DNA of 42,032 nt from Candidatus Iainarchaeum sp. GTDB lineage: Archaea > Micrarchaeota > Micrarchaeia > Burarchaeales > Fermentimicrarchaeaceae. The stretch covers positions 1 through 42,032 of the forward strand of contig JAQTMQ010000007.1 in the NCBI GenBank assembly GCA_028714235.1. The letters run 5' to 3'. Shown piece by piece: positions 1 through 8,563 of the stretch (positions within the stretch are counted from its first letter, which is position 1; the number at the start of each line of letters is the position of its first letter). Made by a program: the position numbers and the translations under genes. Under the pieces are notes generated by a model that saw only the letters and a list, made by a program, of their open reading frames with translations, made no database searches and was not told the origin of the DNA.

Positions 1-1081
1 TGGTGACGAGGTCGCTCGGCCCGCCGCCCTGAAGCGATTTCAGCACGTCCCTGCATTCGAGCCCGGGCCCGATTCCCATGCCCACGGGGTCCCTGCCCGA
101 CGTAATCAGCACCTCGCTCTTCATCCCGAGCCGCGCGCTGATGACGAGGAATTCGCGCGCGAGGTCGTTTGCGGCGTCCATGCTCTGGATTTTCGCGCCC
201 CTGCCGACAGGGATGTCAATCACGACGTATTCCGCGCCCACGCTCTTCTTTTTCGCGAGCACGCTCGCGACCATGACGCCTTTCGGGTCGAGGCGCATGG
301 GATGCCTGATTTTGATGAGCTTGTCATCCGCGGCCGCGAGGTTTATCGCACCGCCCCACACGACGCACCCGTGGGTTCCGAGGACGATGCGCTTCAGCTC
401 ATCAAGCGAAAACTCGACGCCTGCGAGCACCTCCATCGTGTCCGCCGTCCCCGAGGCGCTCGTAATCGAGCGCGAGCTCGTCTTGGGCATGTAAAGCCCC
501 GCCGCGGCGACAATCGGGACGATGAGCATGGTCGTCCTGTTGCCGGCTATGCCGCCCGTGCAGTGCTTGTCCACGATGGGGCCCGCCCCGCCGAGGTCAA
601 GCGTCTCGCCCGAGGAAACGACGGCCTTGGTCAGCCCGACCGTCTCCTCCGTGTTCAGCCCCCGTATGTACAGCGCGGTTATGAAGGAAGCGAGCTCGAC
701 GTCGCTGAGCTTTTCCGCCATGAGCTCGGAGATGATGGCGTCAATCTCCGCGTTCTCAAGCATCCTGCCGTCCAATTTCTTCTTGATGTACTCGATGGAG
801 GCGGGCGGCTCGGCCTGCGAAATCCGCAGCATGTCGCCGTTCTTCACCCCCAGCCGGCCGGCCGTGTCGTCGAAAAGGACTATCTCGCCCGGCTTGACCG
901 TCTCGCCGCTCACGTCAACGTTGGACATTATCTGGCGGCCGTCCTTGTCCACGATTATGCGGTCGGCCATGAAGATGTCGTTCTCAAATGCCTCCTGCTT
1001 GTTCAGAATCACGACGTTCAGGCCCGCCCTGATGTCGAGCACGCGCGCCCTGAATCTCCCCTTCGCCGAAAGTAACGCCAT
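1..1081 (-). CDS. deoA: AMP phosphorylase (thymidine phosphorylase-family, archaeal), 3' end truncated by window edge
   Basis: Reverse-strand translation from ATG at 1081: MALLSAKGRFRARVLDIRAGLNVVILNKQEAF...; contains IVDKHCTGGIAGNRTTMLIVPIVAAAGLYMPKTSSRSITSASGTADTMEVL, a phosphorylase signature. Not in ORF track because no stop lies in window. Adjacent to R15P isomerase. Confidence 0.93.
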   Translation of the reverse strand, partial: MALLSAKGRFRARVLDIRAGLNVVILNKQEAFENDIFMADRIIVDKDGRQIMSNVDVSGETVKPGEIVLFDDTAGRLGVKNGDMLRISQAEPPASIEYIKKKLDGRMLENAEIDAIISELMAEKLSDVELASFITALYIRGLNTEETVGLTKAVVSSGETLDLGGAGPIVDKHCTGGIAGNRTTMLIVPIVAAAGLYMPKTSSRSITSASGTADTMEVLAGVEFSLDELKRIVLGTHGCVVWGGAINLAAADDKLIKIRHPMRLDPKGVMVASVLAKKKSVGAEYVVIDIPVGRGAKIQSMDAANDLAREFLVISARLGMKSEVLITSGRDPVGMGIGPGLECRDVLKSLQGGGPSDLVT

Positions 1082-1086
1082 CCGGT

Positions 1087-2007
1087 TCACCCCAGCCCGA
1101 ATTCCCTTGAGGCAAGATTGAAGAGCCCATGCGGCGAAACGACGCCTTTCTCGGTCACGAAGCCCGAAATGAATTTGGCGTCCGTCTTGTCGAAAGAATA
1201 GTTGGCTATCCTGACGCCCGGAAGCAGGTAAGGGTCCGCGATTTCGCGCGGGTCCCTGACCTCCATCTCCGTCGCCCTCCCGAAAACCGTGAGCGGGTCG
1301 AACTTGTACAGCTCGGCGCACGAATAGAATTCGACGTCCATGTCAAACGCGACGGCGGCGATGCCCGCCGTTCCCACCTTGTTCACGAGGTCGCCCGTGG
1401 ACGTGATTGAATCCGCGCCCACGAGCACGAGGTCCGCCTTGCGCATCACCGTCCTGGCCGCGGAGTCGACGACGAGCGTGACGTCCACGCCCGAGCTCGC
1501 GAGCTCCCTCGCCGTAATCAGCCCCTGGAACCTCGGCCTCGTCTCCGTGCAGAACACGACCGGGTCCTTCCCCTGCTCCTGCGCGCGCCTGATCGCGCCG
1601 ACGACCGTGTGCGAATGGCAGTGCGTCACGACCACGCCCTTTTCCGGGACGAGCTGCGCGCCGTACCCCGCAATCTTCTCCGCGTTGTCGTCAAACCGCT
1701 TGAGAAGCGCTTTCTCGTCGGAAGCGATGGCCTTGCGCGCGGCCGCGACCGCTTTCGGCTTCCTCCTCTCAAGCTCGGCGAAAATGAAGCGGAGGGAATT
1801 CTGGAGCATCGGCTCGGTCGGGCGCGCCTTCGCGAGCGCGTCCGCCGCGACCAGCAAATCGCTTTTGAAGCCGTCAAGCGTGCGCGCGTCGCTTTCCTTC
1901 GCCTGCGCCGCCATCGCCTTCACCGCCGCCTCGGCAATCTTCCGCGCGCCCTGCACCCGAAGGGCGGAGATGTCCGCGCATGCGGCTTCCACTTTCGGGG
2001 AAAGCAT
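1087..2007 (-). CDS. e2b2: Ribose-1,5-bisphosphate isomerase (eIF2B-related family)
   Basis: VVTHCHSHTVVGAIRRAQEQGKDPVVFCTETRPRFQGLITARELASSGVDVTLVVDSAAR...VGADSITSTGDLVNKVGTAGIA. ORF extends to 2058, but ATG at 2007 (MLSPKVEAA) lies about 27 nt from a reverse-strand TATA-like TTTTTTAA at about 2031-2038. Confidence 0.9.
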   Translation of the reverse strand: MLSPKVEAACADISALRVQGARKIAEAAVKAMAAQAKESDARTLDGFKSDLLVAADALAKARPTEPMLQNSLRFIFAELERRKPKAVAAARKAIASDEKALLKRFDDNAEKIAGYGAQLVPEKGVVVTHCHSHTVVGAIRRAQEQGKDPVVFCTETRPRFQGLITARELASSGVDVTLVVDSAARTVMRKADLVLVGADSITSTGDLVNKVGTAGIAAVAFDMDVEFYSCAELYKFDPLTVFGRATEMEVRDPREIADPYLLPGVRIANYSFDKTDAKFISGFVTEKGVVSPHGLFNLASREFGLG

Positions 2008-2084
2008 GGAATGGAATTGGCCGGGGGGTGTTAAAAAACGTTTGCGCTTTTCCGCCACCCGGCTCCAACGCCTGCAATGCTTAA

Positions 2085-2102
2085 TATACTTCTCTTTCGC
2101 GG
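2085..2102 (+). promoter_or_regulatory. TATA/CGCG promoter element, copy A
   Basis: TATACTTCTCTTTCGCGG upstream of orphan A. Confidence 0.6.
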
Positions 2103-2123
2103 GGTAGGCGAAGCCGTCCGTGT

Positions 2124-2639
2124 TTGGATTGGAGATTTGTCGTGGTGGTTCGGATGCCGGTAACGAATAAGGGGGCTGTAACTGGACACGATGTGCGTAA
2201 GGCGGTTCAGGATACGCCCATTGACTCCCTGCTCAGGAAAGAGTTTCCGAAAATCATGGCAACGGGACAAGGACCCGAGTTCGACCTCATTTTTGCAGCC
2301 AAGCTCAATCGCTGGGAAAGGGTGGTGCATGCATGGGCGGACGTGAAAAACCCCGAGTTGAGGGGCGTGGCTCAGCGCCTTTTTTCCCTTTTGGAGCATC
2401 ACAGCAGGGTATTCGGCCTTGACGACGTCTTGGATGGCCCGGCTGACAAGAGCAAAGCGCTGATGGCACAGCAGCTCTGGAAGCTTTCCAGCATGGGCAG
2501 CGTAAATGGCGAAATCGGCGAAAAAGCGAAGAACTATTTTTTGAGGTGCTGCGAAGGCGCGATAGCGGATGAACTCCATATGGCGAATGCGAGCGAGGCG
2601 CTGCGACAGCGGCGAGACAACCGCCGTTACGAGCCGTAG
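2124..2639 (+). CDS. Orphan hypothetical protein A (helical, paralogous to downstream ORF B)
   Basis: 171 aa ORF (TTG start 2124 or ATG 2154) preceded by TATA-like element at 2081-2089; AAKLNRWERVVHAWAD...DGP matches ORF B. Confidence 0.7.
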   Translation: MDWRFVVVVRMPVTNKGAVTGHDVRKAVQDTPIDSLLRKEFPKIMATGQGPEFDLIFAAKLNRWERVVHAWADVKNPELRGVAQRLFSLLEHHSRVFGLDDVLDGPADKSKALMAQQLWKLSSMGSVNGEIGEKAKNYFLRCCEGAIADELHMANASEALRQRRDNRRYEP

Positions 2640-2770
2640 CATGCACAGCTTAGTGCGGTTCATGACAAACGGACCAAGCGGGCTGCGGCATGCCTTGGAT
2701 TGGCGCGTCTTAAAAAAAAGCGTTTGCGAAACCCGGGCGCCGCCGCGCGCGGACGCCATCGCAATCGTTT

Positions 2771-2788
2771 TATACTTGTAGCTCGCGG
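2771..2788 (+). promoter_or_regulatory. TATA/CGCG promoter element, copy B
   Basis: TATACTTGTAGCTCGCGG upstream of orphan B. Confidence 0.6.
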
Positions 2789-2801
2789 CTAAGCCGGGTG
2801 C

Positions 2802-3578
2802 TTGAAAGTGAGCGTAAAGACAAGGGCGGTTCCGGGCAACGACCGAACGGGTCAGACGGGCAACCCGTTTGCGCGCCACGGAAAGGCGGAAAGCGCGGCC
2901 ATCGAGCCGAGGATTGCGGGCGCATTGCAGACCGGCGACTTTTTCGGAATGACAAGCGTCATGAACATCATCAGCTTCGGCCCGGCCGAGGTTTCGAAGG
3001 ACGCCCTCAAGCTCGCGGCGCGCGAGAACCGCTGGCAGCTCGTGCGCCTCATGACCTACCACCCGCCTGATGGCGCAAACGACTTCAGGGATTTGGCGAG
3101 AAAGCTTTTCGCGGGCATCAAAGACGACGAAGCGAGATTCCAAGCGATGGTTGACGGCCCGGTTTACGACTGCGACGCAATCAGGGCGATAGCGGAATGC
3201 TGCCCCGAGTCCCGGGTATTCCGCGCCGCGCGCCGCGAATGCAACACGCCCCTCATGAAGTCGGCGTGGGAAAACCAGCGGCTGCTGCCCAAGCTCGCCA
3301 AGGGGATGCCGGGCGTCGAGCTGACCGAGCTGCACTGGAGCGCGGTTTCGGAAAACGGCAGGAAAGTCCTCTCGTGCCAGGGGCTGTACCGCATAAAAGG
3401 GGAAAGCTGGGAGCAGGACGAGGCAAGCGATGCGATAAAGCGGCTGGAGGAAAGCCTCCCGAAAGCCGTCAAAAACAGCAATCCGGGCCCCGAAATCTGC
3501 GTGGTTGGCTGGCAGGGCAACGGGGCACTCGTGTACTGCAAATGGGACACGAAAGTCGCCGGGAACGCGGAGGCGTAG
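2802..3578 (+). CDS. Orphan hypothetical protein B (paralogue of ORF A with longer C-terminus)
   Basis: 258 aa ORF; TTG 2802 start about 30 nt after TATA element 2768-2775; AARENRWQLVRLMTYHPPDGANDFRDLARKLF...DGP. Confidence 0.7.
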   Translation: MKVSVKTRAVPGNDRTGQTGNPFARHGKAESAAIEPRIAGALQTGDFFGMTSVMNIISFGPAEVSKDALKLAARENRWQLVRLMTYHPPDGANDFRDLARKLFAGIKDDEARFQAMVDGPVYDCDAIRAIAECCPESRVFRAARRECNTPLMKSAWENQRLLPKLAKGMPGVELTELHWSAVSENGRKVLSCQGLYRIKGESWEQDEASDAIKRLEESLPKAVKNSNPGPEICVVGWQGNGALVYCKWDTKVAGNAEA

Positions 3579-3627
3579 CCCGGCCGCAAAGGCATGCTTT
3601 TAATCATGCCTCCCCCAAACTTTTTCG

Positions 3628-4464
3628 ATGACAGACGTTGTAGAAAGCTTCAATTGCGCGCAATGCGGCGCGCCCCTGAAAATCAGGGAAGGCGAGGCGG
3701 TCGCGGTCTGCGAATACTGCGGCTCGCTCAACAGCCTGCGCGCGGACAAGACTTACATAATCAAGCACTCGTGGATGCCCAACAAGCTGACGAAAGACGA
3801 GGCTCTCCGGAAAGCCGGGGAGTGGATGAGGGGCGGCATGCTTATGCCGCCCGGGCTGGACGAAAAGGCGGTAACGGGCGCCAGCCTCGCCTACGTCCCC
3901 TTGTGGGTGTTCGATGCCAAGGCGAGAACCGATTACTCGGGCGTTTTTCTCAGGGGCGGCGGAAAGGAGGGCAAGCGCGTGCAGGGAAGCGAGGAGAAGG
4001 AATTCTACTGGAAGGTCCTCGGGCGGAGGCAGAGCAGCTTCCCGGTGAAAGAGTACAAGGTGCCGCTCTCGCAAAAAGTGCCGTTCTCGCTTGAAGACCT
4101 CATGCGGGGCGAGATGCTCAACAGCGAGCTTGACGTGGAGGAGGCGAAGGCGGCGGCAGCGCAGGAAATAGAGGGCTACATGCGCGGCGTGCTTTCGGAA
4201 AAGGTTGACCGGTTCGATTCCCTTGAAGTGAAGATAGATTTCGGCGAGCCCGAGCTCGTCCACGTCCCGGTCTGGTTCATGGAGTTCGGCTACAAGGGCG
4301 GCTCCTACCGCCTCGTGATGGAAGGCAGCGATGGAGGGGTCTTGAGCGGCGAAATCCCGCCTTCAGACTTCCTCGGAGGCGAAATGAGGCTCGTCATCGC
4401 GATTGCCGCCGCATTGGTTCTGGTCGCCGCCTGCGCCTTCATCGCCCTGAACCTGCTGCGTTAG
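3628..4464 (+). CDS. N-terminal zinc-ribbon protein with C-terminal transmembrane helix
   Basis: 278 aa; FNCAQCGAPLKIREGEAVAVCEYCGSLN zinc ribbon; C-terminal LVIAIAAALVLVAACAFIALNLL TM segment. Confidence 0.85.
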   Translation: MTDVVESFNCAQCGAPLKIREGEAVAVCEYCGSLNSLRADKTYIIKHSWMPNKLTKDEALRKAGEWMRGGMLMPPGLDEKAVTGASLAYVPLWVFDAKARTDYSGVFLRGGGKEGKRVQGSEEKEFYWKVLGRRQSSFPVKEYKVPLSQKVPFSLEDLMRGEMLNSELDVEEAKAAAAQEIEGYMRGVLSEKVDRFDSLEVKIDFGEPELVHVPVWFMEFGYKGGSYRLVMEGSDGGVLSGEIPPSDFLGGEMRLVIAIAAALVLVAACAFIALNLLR

Positions 4465-4523
4465 CTGGACCATTTATTGCTGCACGAATGGGTCGGAGGA
4501 GAGATGGACCGGAAGGCGCGCCT

Positions 4524-5381
4524 TCACCCGAGCTTCTTCCACTCCTCGTCCGTCATCGCCTGGATTTTGGCGACGTCCTCGTCCTTCAGGTGCCTGAAGC
4601 GCGCCTGCCCGGCAAAATACTCCTTGACCGGCTTCCTTGGCGAGGGCTTCACGTTGAGCTTGAACTCCCCGTGCTCGTACTCGGAAAGCCTCCAGAGGCC
4701 CGTTTCCACGGCGAGCTTCGCGTACCTTATCGCGGAGTCGGAAGGGATTCCCCATCCGGGAATGCAGGGCGAGAAAACGTCAATGAACCTTGAGCCCCTG
4801 ATTCCCATCGCCTTTTTCACTTTCGCCGCGAGGTCCTGCGGGTGGCCTATGCTCGCGCTCGCCGCGTAGGGAACGCGGTGCGCGGCAACGATTTCGACTA
4901 TCGGCTTCTTTGACAGCTCTTTCCCGCGGTGCACTCTCCCGACGGGCGAGGTCGTCGTCCTTGCGCCGTACGGCGTCGCGCCGCTCCGTTGGACGCCCGT
5001 GTTCATGTAAGCCTCGTTGTCGTAGCACACGTAAAGCACGTCCTCGTTCCTTTCAAGCATCCCGGATAGCGCGCCGAAGCCGATGTCGTAGGTGGAGCCG
5101 TCCCCGGCGACCACGAGGACGGTCGTGTGCCCGTTTCCTTGCGCGCGCAGCGCGCGCACCACGCCGCTTGCCACGGCCGGGGGGTTCTCGAAAAGCGAGT
5201 GCACGTAGGGCACGCGCCACGCGCTCCTCGGGTAGGCGGAAGAGATTATTTCGCTGCAGCTCGTCGCGTTCACGACGACCACGTCCGGGCCCGTCGCCTC
5301 GAGGACCTGCCGTATTACGGTCGGCATGGGGCAGCCTGCGCAAGCCGTGTGCCCCGCGCTGAAAAGCGGTTCGTAAGCCAT
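4524..5381 (-). CDS. porB: Pyruvate:ferredoxin oxidoreductase beta subunit
   Basis: 285 aa; GHTACAGCPMPTVIRQVLEATG, VVAGDGSTYDIGFGALSGMLERNEDVLYVCYDNEAYMNTGVQRSGATP (TPP-binding). Confidence 0.95.
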   Translation of the reverse strand: MAYEPLFSAGHTACAGCPMPTVIRQVLEATGPDVVVVNATSCSEIISSAYPRSAWRVPYVHSLFENPPAVASGVVRALRAQGNGHTTVLVVAGDGSTYDIGFGALSGMLERNEDVLYVCYDNEAYMNTGVQRSGATPYGARTTTSPVGRVHRGKELSKKPIVEIVAAHRVPYAASASIGHPQDLAAKVKKAMGIRGSRFIDVFSPCIPGWGIPSDSAIRYAKLAVETGLWRLSEYEHGEFKLNVKPSPRKPVKEYFAGQARFRHLKDEDVAKIQAMTDEEWKKLG

Positions 5382-6524
5382 TCAAATCCATTCCGTAAGG
5401 GTTTTCCCCTGCTTGATTTTCGCGAGCATTTCAGAAACGTGCGCGACGGTAACGTCCTTTCCGCCCAGGCCGCCTATGAAGCTTGAAAGGGCCGGGCGGT
5501 CGCCTTTCAGCAGCGCGATGGAAGCCGAAACATCCGAGCAAAGCGGCGCGAGCGCGCCCAAATCGTACGATTTCTCGAAAACGCCGACGGACTTCTTGCC
5601 GGAAAGCGCTTTGGCGAGCGCATCGTACGGGAAGGGCCTGAAAAGCCGTATCCTGACGAGGCCCGCCTTCTCGCCTTTCGCGCGCAGCGCGTCCACCGCC
5701 TCTTTTGCGTTCCCGCAAATCGAGCCCATGCTCACGAAAACGTAATCCGCGTCCCCGGACTTGTACTCCTCGATGGTTCCGTCCCCGTAAGACCTTCCGA
5801 ACTGCGCGGCGTACCCGCCGTTCGCGTCGCGCACGATTTTTTCCGCGGCCAGCAAGTCCTCGTGCAGGTCCTGCCTGAACTGCTGGTAGTGGCTCGGAAG
5901 CGCGTACTCGCCCATGCTCACCGGGTTATCCGGGTCCAGCCTGACTTTCGGGTTGAAGGGGGGGAGATACTTCCTGATTTCCTCCTTTCCGGGAATCTCC
6001 ACCGGCTCGACCGCGTGCGTGATGTAGAAGCCGTCCATGCAGACCATCGCGGGAAGCAACGTCGCCTCGGCGACCTTGTACGCCTGCGGCACCGTGTCGA
6101 GCGCCTCCTGCGAGTTCTCGCAATAAAACTGAATCCAGCCCGAATCCCTTTCGGTGACCGCGTCCTGCCAGTCGCCCCAGATGTTCAGCGGGGCCGAAAG
6201 CGCGCGGTTCCCGACAATCATGACGATTGGAAGCCTCATTCCCGCGGCGCAGTACACGGCTTCGTGCATGAGCGCGAAACCCTGCCCCGAGGTGACGGTC
6301 ACGGTCCTCGAGCCGGCCGCGCTCGCGCCGATGCAGGCCGACATGGACGAAAGCTCGGATTCCGTCGTTATGTACTCCTTCAGCTCCCCGTCCGCGTAAT
6401 AGTTCGCGAGCTCCTCCGCGACGTGCGTTGAAGGCGTGATGGGGTAGCAGGCGGCGACGTCCGGCTCGCAGTTCCTCACCGCCTCGGCGACCGCAAACGA
6501 CCCCTCAACAGTTTTTCGCGCCAT
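5382..6524 (-). CDS. porA: Pyruvate:ferredoxin oxidoreductase alpha subunit
   Basis: MARKTVEGSFAVAEAVRNCEPDVAACYPITPSTHVAEELA...TVTSGQGFALMHEAVYCAAGMRLPIVM; ATG at 6524. Confidence 0.95.
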   Translation of the reverse strand: MARKTVEGSFAVAEAVRNCEPDVAACYPITPSTHVAEELANYYADGELKEYITTESELSSMSACIGASAAGSRTVTVTSGQGFALMHEAVYCAAGMRLPIVMIVGNRALSAPLNIWGDWQDAVTERDSGWIQFYCENSQEALDTVPQAYKVAEATLLPAMVCMDGFYITHAVEPVEIPGKEEIRKYLPPFNPKVRLDPDNPVSMGEYALPSHYQQFRQDLHEDLLAAEKIVRDANGGYAAQFGRSYGDGTIEEYKSGDADYVFVSMGSICGNAKEAVDALRAKGEKAGLVRIRLFRPFPYDALAKALSGKKSVGVFEKSYDLGALAPLCSDVSASIALLKGDRPALSSFIGGLGGKDVTVAHVSEMLAKIKQGKTLTEWI

Positions 6525-6537
6525 CCTCACCACTCGC

Positions 6538-6813
6538 TCATTTCTCTTCCGCGACCATCGCAATCGCCTTGACCGGGCACACGCTTGCGCAAACGCCGCA
6601 GCCCTTGCAGTAATCGTAATCGGTCACGGGAAAGGTGCGCTCCGCGGGCTTCCTGCCCGCCTCAACCCCGGTGATGCACGGCTCGGGGCACAATTGCTGG
6701 CACGTGCCGCACTTGATGCATTTGGCCTCGTCCGTCTTTGGCTTGAAGCCCACCCTCCACGCGCCGGTCTTGTTTTCGAGGCTTGAGCCCGGCTTTGCAA
6801 CAGGTAACAGCAT
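6538..6813 (-). CDS. porD: Pyruvate:ferredoxin oxidoreductase delta subunit (2x[4Fe-4S])
   Basis: 91 aa with CIKCGTCQQLCPEPC and CKGCGVCASVCP motifs, in the por operon. Confidence 0.95.
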   Translation of the reverse strand: MLLPVAKPGSSLENKTGAWRVGFKPKTDEAKCIKCGTCQQLCPEPCITGVEAGRKPAERTFPVTDYDYCKGCGVCASVCPVKAIAMVAEEK

Positions 6814-6821
6814 GACAGCAC

Positions 6822-7355
6822 CTACGCGGTGGAATTATAGCACTCCTCAATCGCCGCGACGTTCTTTTCCGCGATTTCGCCCTTGAACCTGTGGCGGATG
6901 GCGCGCTCGAGCGCGTCAAGCGGGACGAGCCCGGTGACTTTCGCGAACGCGCCGAGCATCGCCGTGTTGACGATGGGCCTGCCCAGGTGCTTCACCGCGA
7001 TTCCCGTCGCGTCAACGATGAATACCTTCCCGCCCTTAATCCCGATTTCGCCCCTGCCTTTCTTGGTGTTGACTATCACGACGCCGCCCGCCTTAAGGCC
7101 GGAAGCGACGTCCGTCACGGCAAGCAGGGAGGCGTCCAGCACCATGACGACGTCCGGCTCGTAAACGTTTTGGTGGATGCGCACAGGCTTCTCGTCAATC
7201 CTGCAGAACGCCTGCACGGGCGCGCCCGTCCTCTCGACGCCGAAGAACGGGAAGGACTGCGTCCACTTGCCGCCTTCCGCGGCGGAAACGGCGAGGAGCT
7301 CGACCGCGGTGACCGCGCCCTGCCCGCCCCTCCCGTGCATCCGCACTTCAATCAT
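6822..7355 (-). CDS. porC: Pyruvate:ferredoxin oxidoreductase gamma subunit
   Basis: MIEVRMHGRGGQGAVTAVELLAVSAAEGGKWTQSFPFFGVERTGAPVQAFCRI. Confidence 0.95.
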   Translation of the reverse strand: MIEVRMHGRGGQGAVTAVELLAVSAAEGGKWTQSFPFFGVERTGAPVQAFCRIDEKPVRIHQNVYEPDVVMVLDASLLAVTDVASGLKAGGVVIVNTKKGRGEIGIKGGKVFIVDATGIAVKHLGRPIVNTAMLGAFAKVTGLVPLDALERAIRHRFKGEIAEKNVAAIEECYNSTA

Positions 7356-7430
7356 GGAACCACTGCGAAAACTTTGGCGCGCAGGGTTTAAAACCCGAAC
7401 CGCGACAGGCGTCGAACGCCTCCGAAAGCT

Positions 7431-7961
7431 TTATTGGCTGCGCGCGATTCTTCCGACTTTCCTGTAGGGCTTGCTCGTGGGCGACTCCATGCATTCGAAG
7501 AGCGCCTGCGTGCACCGCGTCCCGGCGCGCAGAACAATGGAGTACGGGGCAAGGTTCACGATTTCAAGCACCTGGCGGTTGTCCGAGCCGGGCTGGATGA
7601 AGGAGGACGTGACGTGGATGGCAAGCCCCCTGCGCGCGTACCTGCTCCTGCCTTCAAGGTGGCCGCAGACGTTGTCCGGAAGGGTTATCCGCTCCACCGT
7701 CTTCCCGAGGGCGAGCTCGCCGGGTTTCAGCGTGATTTTGTCCGCGGCAACCTTTTTCGTCACTTTCCCGAGGTCTATTTTGTCGAGCTCAAGCGTTTTA
7801 CCGTGCACCTTTCCGTCCCTGAACTTCCAGAACTCGCTTGAAAGCGTCAAATCCACGGAGCCCGGTCCAATCTGGTCCGGCTTCAGCGCAGGGGTAAACC
7901 TAATCACGCCCTTCCTTATCGCCGCCCTCACGTCCACGTCGGAGAAAACCAAACACTCCAC
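7431..7961 (-). CDS. dcd: dCTP deaminase / dUTPase family
   Basis: IGPGSVDLTLSSEFW...LKPGELALGKTVERITLPDNVCGHLEGRSRYARRGLAIHVTSSFIQPGSDNRQVLEIVNLAP. Start codon uncertain (GTG 7961 or internal). Confidence 0.9.
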   Translation of the reverse strand: MECLVFSDVDVRAAIRKGVIRFTPALKPDQIGPGSVDLTLSSEFWKFRDGKVHGKTLELDKIDLGKVTKKVAADKITLKPGELALGKTVERITLPDNVCGHLEGRSRYARRGLAIHVTSSFIQPGSDNRQVLEIVNLAPYSIVLRAGTRCTQALFECMESPTSKPYRKVGRIARSQ

Positions 7962-8003
7962 CTTCAGCTCTTTCTCGCGGCTTGTTTGCGCGCGCCGCCC
8001 TTT

Positions 8004-8501
8004 TTATTGTTGCTGCCGCCCCCGCAAGCCCGCCTTCAGGGCAGCGAGGCAGGCGAGCGCGAGCAGCAGGACGAGCGCGGCGTCAATGCAGACGAGCGAG
8101 TGCGCGAAGGGGTAGGCGAGCCCGAAAACCGCCTGGTGGAGCGGCAGGCTTGAGCCATCGATGATTTCGTAAAGCGAGTACCGCGTGCTTGTCGCCGGCC
8201 AGAAAAGGGGCGCGCCCAGCGCGTCAAGGAAATCCACGGCAGGGTGCGTGAGGGCCCCTGCAAAGCCCCACAGGAGCTCGCGCCTGCGGAAGAAAACGTG
8301 CAAGGCCAGGGGGATGAAGGCGAAGGCAATCGAGTGCGTGAAGCCCCTGTGGCCGCCGAGCCCGCCCGGAATGAACAGGCCGAAAACGAGGTCTATGTCC
8401 GCCAGGTAGGCGAAAAAAAGCATTACGGCAAGCGCGAACCACCCCTGCCTTGACCAAAGCCAGACAATCGCCGTGGCCGCGGCGTGGCCGAAGACCGCCA
8501 T
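8004..8501 (-). CDS. Membrane-bound metal-dependent hydrolase (YdjM/DUF457-like)
   Basis: 165 aa, multi-TM, HxxxxxxLW-type N-terminus MAVFGHAAATAIV, LADIDLVFGLF, HRGFTHS motif. Confidence 0.8.
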   Translation of the reverse strand: MAVFGHAAATAIVWLWSRQGWFALAVMLFFAYLADIDLVFGLFIPGGLGGHRGFTHSIAFAFIPLALHVFFRRRELLWGFAGALTHPAVDFLDALGAPLFWPATSTRYSLYEIIDGSSLPLHQAVFGLAYPFAHSLVCIDAALVLLLALACLAALKAGLRGRQQQ

Positions 8502-8563
8502 AAAACCCCTTTCTTGCTTGGCGGCGCGTTCTTTTTAAACCGTTTCCAGCAAATATTCAAGCG

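Noticed and set aside
4211-4221. ggttcgattcc resembling a tRNA T-loop
   Set aside because: Lies in-frame in the zinc-ribbon membrane protein CDS; no acceptor or anticodon arms around it.
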